Source: Acidimicrobiaceae bacterium
GTDB lineage: Bacteria > Actinomycetota > Acidimicrobiia > Acidimicrobiales > RAAP-2
Direction: 5' to 3'
DNA length: 64,000 bases
Assembly: GCA_003133685.1 (NCBI GenBank)
Contig: PKYQ01000018.1
Span: 62,001 to 126,000 of the forward strand
The translations under genes were made by a program, and so were the position numbers. Each line of letters opens with the position of its first letter. Position 1 is the stretch's first letter. The notes beneath the pieces are model-generated. The model was given only the letters and a program-made list of their open reading frames with translations. It did not search any database and had not been told where the DNA came from. Positions 52,540 to 63,497 of this stretch are shown piece after piece.

Positions 52540-53811
52540 TCACGCTTCGCCCACGACGGCGAGATACACGTCGCATAGATTCCAACCGGTCCGACCACCG
52601 GTGATGAGTTGTCCCAACTCGTTCAGTGCGGAATAACTATCACTCTCTTCAACAACGCTCGACCAATCGATGCCGCGCTCACGAGCGCGACGCGCCGTCG
52701 TCTCGTCGACCCAACCACCAGCAATGCCCTTCACGAAGTCTCGCCCATCAGTGGCCCGCGCCGCGACCACCACGTTGCGCTCGAAACCGTCGAGCAATTC
52801 GGCCATCCGCCACGCGAACTCTTGACATCGGCCGCCGGTGCCCGAACCCCGAACCCGCAGGGTCACCTCCCCCACTCCCATGACGCAGAAAGGGCCATCC
52901 TCAACGGATCCCGCCGACAGTTGCTCGCCCATCAGTGCAACGACGTCTTGGACGTCGCCGTGCAAGGAGCCGCCCAGGTCGATGACGCGATAGCCGCGTC
53001 GGGTCGCTTCCTGGGCCACCGCGGCCAGCACTCCAGCTGGTTCGGCGATCACTCGATTGTCGAGGGCGCTCGTGACCGGACGACCCATCACTTCACCACG
53101 CCGATTCCGGGCTTCGAGAATCTTCGCTGCCAACGGTCCCGTGTCGCGGCCGATTTTCTGGAGCAAGGATTCAACGTCGTCACTCTTCGGCTCGTAGTCA
53201 TACGTCAGGGCCGACGCCACCCAGCGCTCCCCCGACACCACGTTGTCGACCATGATCAGAGCGAGCGTGTGCGGTGTGTGAACAAGGCGAAGAACCGCGC
53301 CGCCGGCGATCCTCGAGCTCGCCGCGCGCAGTTGGTTGAGCGTCGTGATGTCGGTTCCCGATTCGAGAGCGGCCGCGAATAGTTCGTGCAGATCGTCGAG
53401 TTCCATGGGCGACTGCGGCAATGCGCAGAGGCTCGACGCTCCCCCGGACACCAAGAAGATCGTGCACTCGACGTCCGTCGAGGTCTCGAGAAACTCGACC
53501 AGTCGTTCGCCGGCCATCAGACTGCCCAGACCGGGCAACGGGTGCTCGCCGATGACGAACTCGACGTCGGAGTCCATAGAGAATGCTGGCCCTTCATCAA
53601 CGATGATGAGTTGACGGCGCACGTGTGCTCCGAGAAGGTCGCGAGTGGCCAACGCCATCTCGCGCGCGGCCTTACCAACTGCGACGACGTCGACCGAGTG
53701 ACTCATAACGCCGGACGCCCGTAGCTCGGTGTCGATCAGTTCTCGAAGGTCAAGCTCGCTCGACCACGCGTCACTGATCGCCAGGGCATCGTTCAGGAGT
53801 TCATTCGTCAC
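52540..53811 (-). CDS. Glycerate 2-kinase (MOFRL/DUF4147 family)
   Basis: 423-aa kinase of the GckA/TtuD type that makes 2-phosphoglycerate. N-terminal DUF4147 domain with DVVAVGKAAREMA and FLVSGGASSLCALP (nucleotide-binding Gly-Gly), and the MOFRL C-terminal part with RGSGTGGRCQEFAWRMAE and AARATDGRD. GTG 53811 is the best start. It faces the hydroxyacid dehydrogenase; hydroxypyruvate reduction followed by glycerate phosphorylation is a conceivable link between them. Confidence 0.83.
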   Translation of the reverse strand: MTNELLNDALAISDAWSSELDLRELIDTELRASGVMSHSVDVVAVGKAAREMALATRDLLGAHVRRQLIIVDEGPAFSMDSDVEFVIGEHPLPGLGSLMAGERLVEFLETSTDVECTIFLVSGGASSLCALPQSPMELDDLHELFAAALESGTDITTLNQLRAASSRIAGGAVLRLVHTPHTLALIMVDNVVSGERWVASALTYDYEPKSDDVESLLQKIGRDTGPLAAKILEARNRRGEVMGRPVTSALDNRVIAEPAGVLAAVAQEATRRGYRVIDLGGSLHGDVQDVVALMGEQLSAGSVEDGPFCVMGVGEVTLRVRGSGTGGRCQEFAWRMAELLDGFERNVVVAARATDGRDFVKGIAGGWVDETTARRARERGIDWSSVVEESDSYSALNELGQLITGGRTGWNLCDVYLAVVGEA

Positions 53812-53896
53812 GCGAACCTGCAATCACGGCCGGGCGTCTCTTCGGCTTCAGCGAATCCTACGGAAGTTTTCCCGCGTCGAGAGACGCCGTCGATCC

Positions 53897-54523
53897 CTAC
53901 GTCGAGTGAGCGAACACCTCGCGCGCGATCATGTCTTGGCGGGACTGGCTGTGACGCCACGTCGCGAGCAACGCAATAGCGAGATTGGCGAGTCCGGCGA
54001 AGGCCGTCGCGGTGAGCGCCGCCCACAGGTGCACACCGGTGTAGTACAGAATCCAGAGTGTGCACCCGATCGCTCCGACGAACCACGAAGTCGCGGACAC
54101 GCCCGTCGCGTCGGGGTGGCGCACCAACTCAATGAGTTGCGGGGCGCGGTTGATCGTCATGGCCACGCCCGTGCCGAAGACACCACCAGCCCAACCCCAG
54201 AGCAGTGTCGGCATCACACAACACACCACGAAGTAGCCCAGCGCCCTCGCGGGTACGGCCCACCGGCGCCAGGGAGCCATTCGAAAAAGGATCGAAAGTT
54301 GGATCGGTAAAATCAACGCACTGCCGAGGACGACCTCGGCCGAGTGGGCCGCAAAGCCATAAGTGATCCAGAAACAGCCCATATACACAAAGAGAACCCA
54401 GGTCGCCAGCGAGACCCCCTCGATACCCAACGCGCGCACGCGACGCAGTTGGTACGAGGTCCCGACGACACCGCTCGCCACGGCCAGCCACCCCATCAAC
54501 GTCGTGATGGAGTGCCAATTCAT
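53897..54523 (-). CDS. PQ-loop/SWEET-type membrane protein
   Basis: 208 aa, about seven helices. Two PQ-loop-like repeats: YQLRRVRALGIEGVSLATWV (first helix pair) and RAPQLIELVRHPDATGVSAT (second), each followed by a Trp-rich helix. The seven-helix layout with repeats 3+1+3 resembles SWEET-like sugar or PQ-loop amino-acid transporters. Solute unknown. Leaderless: TAAACT is 6 nt before the ATG. Confidence 0.72.
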   Translation of the reverse strand: MNWHSITTLMGWLAVASGVVGTSYQLRRVRALGIEGVSLATWVLFVYMGCFWITYGFAAHSAEVVLGSALILPIQLSILFRMAPWRRWAVPARALGYFVVCCVMPTLLWGWAGGVFGTGVAMTINRAPQLIELVRHPDATGVSATSWFVGAIGCTLWILYYTGVHLWAALTATAFAGLANLAIALLATWRHSQSRQDMIAREVFAHST

Positions 54524-54529
54524 CAGTCC

Positions 54530-54535
54530 AGTTTA
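54530..54535 (-). promoter_or_regulatory. -10 element of the PQ-loop gene
   Basis: Minus strand TAAACT, 6 nt, ATG 54523. It lies in the 25-bp gap before the leuA stop. Confidence 0.5.
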
Positions 54536-54548
54536 GTTGCGACGATTT

Positions 54549-56340
<1,792 letters not shown>

Positions 56341-56346
56341 TCCCGC

Positions 56347-56374
56347 ATTCTACCCCAACGGGCGTAAATGTCCA
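56347..56374 (-). promoter_or_regulatory. leuA promoter
   Basis: Minus strand TGGACA (56374-56369), 16-bp spacer and TAGAAT (56352-56347). Transcription would start at or next to the leader GTG (56340). Confidence 0.65.
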
Positions 56375-56402
56375 GAGAAACTCGCCGCTAAACTCAAGGG
56401 TC

Positions 56403-56558
56403 ATGGGCGCACTCAAAACAGTTCTCAAACTCATGTTCGTTCTGGTCGTCGCGGCGAGCATCGCCGGCGTCGTCACGCTGGTGAAGCGGCCCAGGGACGC
56501 AGGTCCCGTCTCCTTTGACGAGTGGCCCGACGTACCGCGCAATCCCGATTCTGAATAG
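56403..56558 (+). CDS. Small single-helix membrane protein
   Basis: 51 aa: one membrane helix ([20 protein letters not shown], about 8-27), a basic KRPRD just after it and an acidic tail [14 protein letters not shown]. The N-terminus is short and the tail likely cytoplasmic. TAAACT lies 8 nt before the ATG, with AAGG nearer. Similar short helix-plus-acidic-tail proteins occur in actinobacteria without known role. It is divergent from the leuA attenuator region and 32 bp before the aldo/keto reductase. Confidence 0.6.
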   Translation: MGALKTVLKLMFVLVVAASIAGVVTLVKRPRDAGPVSFDEWPDVPRNPDSE

Positions 56559-56590
56559 ACGTCCCCAACACCCCAGCGCAAGGAGAAACC

Positions 56591-57571
56591 ATGACTGACA
56601 TGCAATATCGCCGACTCGGCCGTTCCGGTCTCAAAGTAAGCCTGCTGTCCCTTGGCAGTTGGGTCACCTTCGCCAACGCCGACCAGATCGAGACCGGTAA
56701 GCAGGCGGCCGAGTGCTTGCACGCCGCCAAAGAGGCCGGCGTCAACTTCTTCGACAACGCCGAGGCCTACGCCGCCGGCGAGTCCGAGCGCGTCATGGGC
56801 GAAGCCTTTCGCGAGCTCGGCTGGAAGCGCCACGAGTACGTCGTCTCCACCAAGCTCTTCTGGGGGCTGCACAACGTGCCGAACATGCGTAACACTCTGA
56901 ATCGTAAGTACCTCACCCAGGCCATCGACGGTTCGCTCGAACGCTTCGGCCTCGACTTCGTCGACCTGGTCTTCTGTCACCGTCCCGACGCCGAGACGCC
57001 GATCGAAGAGACGGTCTGGGCGATGAGCGACATGATCACCCAGGGCAAGGCCCTCTACTGGGGCACGTCGGAGTGGAGCGCCGACGAGATCCGCGCGGCC
57101 TACGACATCGCCGATCGCCACCATCTCCACAAGCCGCTGATGGAGCAACCCGAGTACAACATCCTTCACCGCGACAAAGTGGACAAGGAATTCCTGCGTC
57201 TCTACGAGGACATCGGACTCGGCATTACCACGTGGTCACCACTCGCCTCGGGCCTCTTGACCGGCAAGTACCTCAATGGCGTGCCGGAAGGTTCGCGCGC
57301 GTCACTACCGGGATATGAGTGGCTGAAGGGCACGCTCACCGACGAAGGGCGCAACAAGAAGGTCGCCGACCTCAAGGTCATCGCCGATGAACTCGACGTC
57401 TCGCTCACTCAATTCGCCCTGGCATGGTGCGCGATGAACCCGCACGTGTCGACGGTCATGACGGGCGCCTCGAACGCCGCGCAGGTTCGAGAGAACATGA
57501 CGGCCCTCGACGTGATGCCACTGCTCACGCCCGAGATCATGGAACGCGTCGATCTCATCAGTTACTTCTAG
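56591..57571 (+). CDS. Aldo/keto reductase
   Basis: 326-aa NADPH-dependent carbonyl reductase of the Kv-beta-like AKR branch. Opens [19 protein letters not shown]; catalytic tetrad Asp and Tyr in [14 protein letters not shown], Lys in VVSTKLFWG, His in [11 protein letters not shown]; cofactor binding in [14 protein letters not shown] and [18 protein letters not shown] precedes the ATG. The racemase gene follows after 9 bp, so they form an operon. Natural substrate unknown. Confidence 0.88.
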   Translation: MTDMQYRRLGRSGLKVSLLSLGSWVTFANADQIETGKQAAECLHAAKEAGVNFFDNAEAYAAGESERVMGEAFRELGWKRHEYVVSTKLFWGLHNVPNMRNTLNRKYLTQAIDGSLERFGLDFVDLVFCHRPDAETPIEETVWAMSDMITQGKALYWGTSEWSADEIRAAYDIADRHHLHKPLMEQPEYNILHRDKVDKEFLRLYEDIGLGITTWSPLASGLLTGKYLNGVPEGSRASLPGYEWLKGTLTDEGRNKKVADLKVIADELDVSLTQFALAWCAMNPHVSTVMTGASNAAQVRENMTALDVMPLLTPEIMERVDLISYF

Positions 57572-57580
57572 ACGTCGTCG

Positions 57581-58261
57581 ATGAGTGAAACACGTATCGG
57601 GATCATCGGCGGTCTCTCCTGGGAGTCCACGGCCTCGTACTATCGCTTTTTCAACGAACTCTTTGTCGGTGCCAATGCGTGGTCGCAGCCGCAACTCCTG
57701 ATCGACTCGGTCGATTTCGGGGCGATCGTGCCACTGCAGCGAGAGTGCAACTGGGAAGCGACCGGAGAGATCCTGGCCGCCTCGGCACAACGTCTCGAGT
57801 GCGCGGGCGCGACGGTGCTCGGCATCGGCGCCAACACGATGCACGTCAACTTCGCCCGAGTGCAAGACGCCGTCGCCATACCAGTGGTTGACGTGCGCGA
57901 CGCCGTCGCCAAGGAGTCGCTCGGCAGCGGTCACCACACCATGGGGCTGCTCGGAACAAAGTACCTCGTCGAGGGCGAGTTCTATTCGGATCGTTTGCTC
58001 GAATTAGGCGTCACGTCGATCAAACCGACCGAAGAACAAACCGAACGACTGCAGTTCATCATCTTCTCGGAGTTGACTGGTGGCATCGTCACCAAAGGTT
58101 CACGCGCCTACCTGCGTGAAGTCGCGTCGTCATGTCTCGAGCGCGGCGCGAGCATCGTCGGACTCTGTTGCACCGAATTCGGGATGCTCATGAGCGAAGA
58201 GGAGTCCTTCCCGGTGATCGATTCGACCAGGGCCCACGTACGAGCGTTGCTCGCGGCCTGA
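57581..58261 (+). CDS. Aspartate/glutamate racemase family protein, single-cysteine form
   Basis: 226 aa with IGIIGGLSWESTASYYR at the N-terminus and two active-site regions: GIGANTMHVNF and VGLCCTEFGML. In two-cysteine racemases the first motif is CNT; here the position is Ala84, while the second cysteine C197 is kept. E. coli YgeA, as I recall, has Thr at the first site and works one way only. This enzyme may therefore be stereospecific, or act as a different isomerase. Follows the aldo/keto reductase by 9 bp. Confidence 0.78.
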   Translation: MSETRIGIIGGLSWESTASYYRFFNELFVGANAWSQPQLLIDSVDFGAIVPLQRECNWEATGEILAASAQRLECAGATVLGIGANTMHVNFARVQDAVAIPVVDVRDAVAKESLGSGHHTMGLLGTKYLVEGEFYSDRLLELGVTSIKPTEEQTERLQFIIFSELTGGIVTKGSRAYLREVASSCLERGASIVGLCCTEFGMLMSEEESFPVIDSTRAHVRALLAA

Positions 58262-58280
58262 GTGCCGTGTCGCCACACTC

Positions 58281-59963
58281 TTAATGGTCCGGGTCGGTCG
58301 AGCTCTCGAAGAGTTCGACAGTGTGATCGTCGATCTCGTCGATGTACGTATTCAATTGTGCGAGGTACGGGGCACCCGACTCGTGGAATAGATGCGGTTC
58401 GATGCCGGCAAGCTTAATCGCGCTGCGCGCCGTGGTCACCGATCGAAAGGCGTTGCGACGAAGCGAATGACGGGTGACGGGATCGCTCGTCGAAGACGTC
58501 CGCCTATAGTTCTCCACGGCCACGCCGACCTGTTCGAGCTGCTGACGGGGCCGTAGCGACGGGGCGTGCAGCCACATCACGTAGTCGATTGCCAAGACGA
58601 TCGAGGCACCGATCGCGGTGTCAACTATCCGAGGTCCAAACAGGTTTTGGTCGGGACCGAGCACGCCCACGAAGACGAAAATGATCGGCGTGAAGACCAT
58701 GACGGTGAGCGCGTGGCTTCGTTGGGCCGCCCACGGTACCGCCGCGGCCATGGCGCAACACAGAATGATGAGCGAGACCTGTTGATTGCCCGCGATCGCC
58801 ACGAGAGCGGCGATGCCGACGCCGGCGAGCGTCCCAATGACTCGTGACATTGCTCGACGCATCACCGGACCCAAATCCGGACGGAAGACGAACGCCACCG
58901 TCATCGGCAACCAGTAGCCTCTTGGGCCGTCCAGCGCGTGCGCGATGATCGTCGCGACGACGACCGCACCGGCGAACAACAGCGCGAATCGCAATCGGTC
59001 GATCATCGGTAACCGTTGGATGGTCGAACGAAAGGGCATCTCGCTCACGAGCGTCGTGCGCTCGGGGCAACGAAATGAGTCGGCGACGAGCCGACGGGAC
59101 CGAGACGCGAGCGTCATAGCGAACGTTGCGGCCAAGCCGTTCAACTGCGCAACCGCGTCCACGCACGAGCGCTCTCGAATCGTCACCGCTACCTCGCGCA
59201 GAGCCTCGGACACGACGACGTCCACGGCTTCCACCTTGCTCGTCAAGTACGAGACGAGTTCACCGATCTGCAGAACCACGACGAACACTTGGTGGATCGC
59301 CACGCCCTCTTCGTCCTTCGGCAGTTTCCTCGCGCCGACCACGTCTTGGGCGGCGTCCAGGATCACGACGGCGCGGCTGCGCGCGTGATTCAGTGCCTCG
59401 GTGCCGACAGCGTCCAGGAGTTGAGCGAGCGCCTGCATCGAATTCTCGAGACAGAGACGTTGGTCGGCTCGTCTGCTGCGACGATCGGTCAGGCTGGCGA
59501 CCGAGTACACGAAGAGTCCGCCCACCATGAGACAGAACGCCGACTGCCAGACCCGTCCGGCAAAACCCAGTCCCCCGCCGAGGATGGCGCCCAACAAGAG
59601 GTACATACCCTGGGTCGCCCAGAGTGACGCCTCAATGAGTCCGGCGACAAAGGCGACGACGCCGAAGAGCACGACGAGTGACCACGGGGCGCTGACGTGA
59701 TTGACGAACAGCGCACCGAGGGCGAGCCCCGGACCTCCCGCAAGAGCGACGCCGAGCATTCTCGGAGATCGGTTGCGCCAGCGATCCGAACCGTCTTGAC
59801 TGACGCCCCAGAGTGCCCCGATGGCCACGAGCGTCCCGTACGCTCGCTGGCCGGTGATCAGGCCCACGACCAGGGGTGTCGCCAGACATAGGGCCGCTCG
59901 AGCGGAGAGTCGGGTTTGCGACGAGAGTTGCCAGCGTCGCATCGAACGGGCCGTGTGGTTCAC
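58281..59963 (-). CDS. FUSC-family membrane protein
   Basis: 560-aa efflux-type protein with two membrane halves (about 25-155 and 335-455, six helices each) separated and followed by cytoplasmic helical regions. Typical segments: LVVGLITGQRAYGTLVAIGA, then GPRGYWLPMTVAFVFRPDLG and RVIGTLAGVGIAALVA. This matches FUSC/YccS/AaeB-like aromatic acid or lysophospholipid exporters; substrate unclear. Leaderless: TAACCT lies 7 nt before GTG 59963. Downstream of kdpD on the same strand. Confidence 0.83.
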   Translation of the reverse strand: MNHTARSMRRWQLSSQTRLSARAALCLATPLVVGLITGQRAYGTLVAIGALWGVSQDGSDRWRNRSPRMLGVALAGGPGLALGALFVNHVSAPWSLVVLFGVVAFVAGLIEASLWATQGMYLLLGAILGGGLGFAGRVWQSAFCLMVGGLFVYSVASLTDRRSRRADQRLCLENSMQALAQLLDAVGTEALNHARSRAVVILDAAQDVVGARKLPKDEEGVAIHQVFVVVLQIGELVSYLTSKVEAVDVVVSEALREVAVTIRERSCVDAVAQLNGLAATFAMTLASRSRRLVADSFRCPERTTLVSEMPFRSTIQRLPMIDRLRFALLFAGAVVVATIIAHALDGPRGYWLPMTVAFVFRPDLGPVMRRAMSRVIGTLAGVGIAALVAIAGNQQVSLIILCCAMAAAVPWAAQRSHALTVMVFTPIIFVFVGVLGPDQNLFGPRIVDTAIGASIVLAIDYVMWLHAPSLRPRQQLEQVGVAVENYRRTSSTSDPVTRHSLRRNAFRSVTTARSAIKLAGIEPHLFHESGAPYLAQLNTYIDEIDDHTVELFESSTDPDH

Positions 59964-59970
59964 GCTGACG

Positions 59971-59976
59971 AGGTTA
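59971..59976 (-). promoter_or_regulatory. -10 element of the FUSC gene
   Basis: Minus strand TAACCT, 7 nt, GTG 59963. It gives this gene a promoter independent of kdpD. Confidence 0.5.
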
Positions 59977-60047
59977 ACGGCGTCCGTGATCCTCGCTGTG
60001 GTGTCGGCTCGAAGCGACCGATCATCGACGCGAGTATGTCGGCCCGA

Positions 60048-62528
60048 TTACGACTGAGCCGTCATTGGGAGATCGACCGCGACGGTCAAACCCCCGCCCG
60101 GTGTGTCCTCAAAGAGGAGCCGCCCGCCCAACAGTTGAATGAATCCGGAGGCGACGGTCAAGTTGAGTCCCGCGTTGAGTTGAGCCCCCCGCAGTCGGTC
60201 AAATGGTGCGAGTACGGCGTCACGCAGCGCGACCGGCATGCCCGGTCCTCGGTCCACCACGAGCAGTTGAACGTAGTCGCCGACGACGCCCACTTTGATG
60301 GTGACCGGCTTATCGGCCGGTCCGAATCGACAAGCGTTGCTCACAATGTTGCCGATGACGCGCTGCAACAATATCGAGTCAGTGCGCAACGCCGGCAGAT
60401 CACTCGGTACGTCGCACTCCACCATTCGGCCCCGGGTGTCAATGTTGTTGACCACGTTCGTCAATGCCGCATTCAGCAACACGGACTCCGGATGAACCGA
60501 CACTTCGCCCGCCTCGAGGCGCCCGGCGTCAATGAGGTTGACCACGAGACGCGTGACTTGTCGCACTTGGGAATCGATGCCCGCGAGTAGGGCGTTCCTC
60601 TCGTCAAGCGAGCGGCGCTCATGGCTCCCGGCGAGCAAAGAGATATTGGCCCTCACCTTCTCAAGCGGTCCGAGTAGTTCCTTCGAAGCGGTTCTGAACA
60701 GGGCCAGTCGTAGTGACTCGGCTTCGGCGATCTCTTGGAGTTGCGTCGCGTCACGCGCGATGATCTGGCTCCGGAGTCCGGCGGCGACTCGGCGCGCGAA
60801 GGCGCTGACCAGTTGATTGTCCTGATCGCTCAGCGTCGCCCCAATCACGTACAGACGATGCTCGTCATCGATTTCGAATAATGAACCGGTCTCGAACACG
60901 TCGATCGCTTCGCCACTCACGAGGTCACTGACCCACTGTCCATCTCGTTCGACAACCAGCGCCACACTCGAGGCCGCGAAGACGGTTCGCAGGGATTCGA
61001 GCAGCGGCTGGAGGTCTTCGTGCGAAGAGGCGACACTGGCAGCGACTCCAGCAAGAATTTGGGCCTCGGAGCGGGCGCGGTCGGCCTCGTGGGTACTCTG
61101 CGCGAAACGATTCACGATCACGCTCGCTGCCACCGCGAAGAGCAAGAATGCGACAATGGCGACGACGTCATCGGGGCGGGCGACCTCTAGCGTGTGCAAC
61201 GGCTTCACGAAGTAGTAGTTCTCTAATCCCGAAGCGAAAATGGCGCTAAGCACACCGACGATCACACCGGCCCACGTGCCGAGGGCGAGGATCGCGACGA
61301 GGTACACCAGGAACACCGTGGACGGGGAGAGGCTCGAGCGAATCTGACTCATGACGATCGTGAGTACCGGCAGAACCAGCGACATGACGATGGTCGCCAA
61401 TATCTGGCGCGGCCACGTCACGCGCTTGGTCTGTCTTCTCTGGTGAACGTGGGGCGGCCGTTCTCCCCCCACGGCGATGATGTGCACGTCGAGGTCTCGT
61501 GCGCGACGAAGAACCTTTTCCACAACTCCATTCGCCGGTCGCCAGAAGGGACGTGGTCGACTCGCGCCGAGGACGATCTGGGTCCCGCGCTCACTACGGG
61601 CGAAGGAGACCAGTGCGGTGGCAATGTCGTCATCGACCACCTCTTGGAACTTGCCTTCGAACTCTTCGACGAGTTCGCGGGCCTCGGAGGTGTCTGTCGG
61701 GAGGTGATGCATCTCATCGGATTTCACGATGTGTACAGCGAAGAGCTCCGCCCCGGTCCGCGACGCGATGCGGGCGGCACGGCGTAGCAGGTCCGCGTCC
61801 GTGGCGGTGCCGGTGATCCCGACGATGAGCCGTTCCCGGGTCTCCCAGGTCTGATCAATCGCGTGATCGTCGAGGTAGCGCTGCAGCGAGTCTTCGACGC
61901 GATCGGCCAACCACAGCAGTGCCAACTCGCGAAGCGCGCTGAGGTTACCGACGCGGAAATAGTTTGACAACGAGGCGTCGATCTTGTCCGCGGCGTAGAT
62001 GTTGCCGTGCGCCATCCGGCGACGAAGCGCCTCGGGCGTGACGTCGACGATCTCGATCTGTTCGGCTCGACGGACGATGGCGTCGGGAATGGTCTCTTGT
62101 TGGTGAATACCGGTGATCTTCTCGACCACGTCGTTCACCGACTCCAGATGTTGAATGTTGACGGTTGTGATCACGTCGATGCCGGCGTCGAGCAGGACGT
62201 CGACGTCCTGCCAGCGTTTCTCGTGCGTGCTGCCGGTGACGTTGGTGTGCGCTAACTCATCGACCAATGCGACGGCCGGGTGACGCGCTAATACCGCGTC
62301 GAGGTCCATCTCTTCCAACATCGCGCCACGGTATTCACGTCTCGCGCGCGGAATCACTTCGAGGTCCCTGAGTTGGGCGTCGGTGAGTGCGCGACCGTGC
62401 GTCTCCACGTAGGCGACCACCACGTCGGTACCACGTTCTCGACGACGCCAACCTTCATCGAGCATGCGAAAGGTCTTGCCGACCCCGGGCGCCGACCCCA
62501 GATAGACCCGTAGGACTCCTCGCTGCAT
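60048..62528 (-). CDS. kdpD: KdpD-like sensor protein lacking the phospho-acceptor histidine
   Basis: 826 aa with the KdpD order: N-terminal KdpD domain with Walker A GSAPGVGKT (11-19) and VALVDELAHTNVTGSTHEKR, a Usp-like domain (about 230-360), four membrane helices (DUF4118, about 380-480), a GAF-like region and a kinase core. The H-box, normally SHDLRTPL, reads SKELLGPL: Lys616 (60681-60683) stands where the histidine should be. N-box (IGNIVSNACRFGP) and G1 (VVDRGPGMP) are kept. No kdpE is adjacent. ATG 62528 begins the domain. Confidence 0.85.
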   Translation of the reverse strand: MQRGVLRVYLGSAPGVGKTFRMLDEGWRRRERGTDVVVAYVETHGRALTDAQLRDLEVIPRARREYRGAMLEEMDLDAVLARHPAVALVDELAHTNVTGSTHEKRWQDVDVLLDAGIDVITTVNIQHLESVNDVVEKITGIHQQETIPDAIVRRAEQIEIVDVTPEALRRRMAHGNIYAADKIDASLSNYFRVGNLSALRELALLWLADRVEDSLQRYLDDHAIDQTWETRERLIVGITGTATDADLLRRAARIASRTGAELFAVHIVKSDEMHHLPTDTSEARELVEEFEGKFQEVVDDDIATALVSFARSERGTQIVLGASRPRPFWRPANGVVEKVLRRARDLDVHIIAVGGERPPHVHQRRQTKRVTWPRQILATIVMSLVLPVLTIVMSQIRSSLSPSTVFLVYLVAILALGTWAGVIVGVLSAIFASGLENYYFVKPLHTLEVARPDDVVAIVAFLLFAVAASVIVNRFAQSTHEADRARSEAQILAGVAASVASSHEDLQPLLESLRTVFAASSVALVVERDGQWVSDLVSGEAIDVFETGSLFEIDDEHRLYVIGATLSDQDNQLVSAFARRVAAGLRSQIIARDATQLQEIAEAESLRLALFRTASKELLGPLEKVRANISLLAGSHERRSLDERNALLAGIDSQVRQVTRLVVNLIDAGRLEAGEVSVHPESVLLNAALTNVVNNIDTRGRMVECDVPSDLPALRTDSILLQRVIGNIVSNACRFGPADKPVTIKVGVVGDYVQLLVVDRGPGMPVALRDAVLAPFDRLRGAQLNAGLNLTVASGFIQLLGGRLLFEDTPGGGLTVAVDLPMTAQS

Positions 62529-62651
62529 TGAACCAGTATCCCTTATCGACGTTCGATTTCGACGATTTGACGTCGGGGCCAAATCGTGCGCGACACCCCA
62601 TCGCAATTCATCGAATGAAGGCGCCCGTTCGGACCATTGATTGCCCTCGAT

Positions 62652-63413
62652 TTACATCGCATGCAACTCGCCGACGAGGTACGCGGCGGCGACGTCGACC
62701 AGGGCCACGGCCACGATTCGCTGCTCCAACGTGACCGCCGCGCCCCGCGTTGGGGTCATCACGAATCGACCGACAACGCGGCTGCGCCATTTCGCCAGGA
62801 TTTCCGCCTCGGGACCGGGAATGCCGATCTCCTTGGCGGGCCAACGCATTCCGACCAGTTCCACATCGCCGTTGGATTGGATTCGGGCGAGCGGCGGATC
62901 CGAAAGCACTCGGTCGAACCGACACGCGCGCAGCGACAGCAGTCGAATGAGTGAATCAGTCGTCTGGCTGATGATCTCCGTGACCGGCGCCGAGTTCGAC
63001 GCGAGCACGGCCACGCCGTGAATCATCGCGACGTACGCCGTGGCGCTGTTCGCCTCCTGCCAATGACGGCGGCTGCGGGCCGCGAGCTCGGTCACGAGCA
63101 CCCCGACGACGAAGATCGCGATGGTGGTCTCGAGGTCCGGTCGATGACTTACCGCAAATCGGTCGTAGGGACTGGTGAGAAAGAAATCGAACCAGAGCGC
63201 TGCCGACGCACTGGCCACGATGCCCGCGAGTCGAGGACCGATCACGGCAACGGCGGTGATGACGATCACCATCGTGAGGGCTGCCGCGGTGTTCGCGAAG
63301 GTGCCGCGGAAGGGAACGAGCACCGCCGCAACAACGATGGGCGCGAGGACCGCGGCGGCGACCGCCAGTCGATTGCGATAGAGAAGAACACGGCGTGTCA
63401 TGGCGGCCCCCAT
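62652..63413 (-). CDS. DUF4118 membrane sensor protein without kinase
   Basis: Up to 253 aa. Four membrane helices (about 17-110) with LWFDFFLTSPYDRFAVSHRP, the DUF4118 hallmark also found in KdpD, followed by a soluble GAF-like region (about 115-250). There is no KdpD N-terminal domain and no kinase core. ATG 63413 or ATG 63401 may start it. Located between kdpC and kdpD, it looks like a split or duplicated KdpD input module. Confidence 0.75.
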   Translation of the reverse strand: MGAAMTRRVLLYRNRLAVAAAVLAPIVVAAVLVPFRGTFANTAAALTMVIVITAVAVIGPRLAGIVASASAALWFDFFLTSPYDRFAVSHRPDLETTIAIFVVGVLVTELAARSRRHWQEANSATAYVAMIHGVAVLASNSAPVTEIISQTTDSLIRLLSLRACRFDRVLSDPPLARIQSNGDVELVGMRWPAKEIGIPGPEAEILAKWRSRVVGRFVMTPTRGAAVTLEQRIVAVALVDVAAAYLVGELHAM

Positions 63414-63497
63414 TTCACGTTGCCGCCGTCAGAGTGTGAATTTCAACACCGGAACCGAAATCTGTCGTCGGGCAGACTTCGGACCTCACCACGTCGT

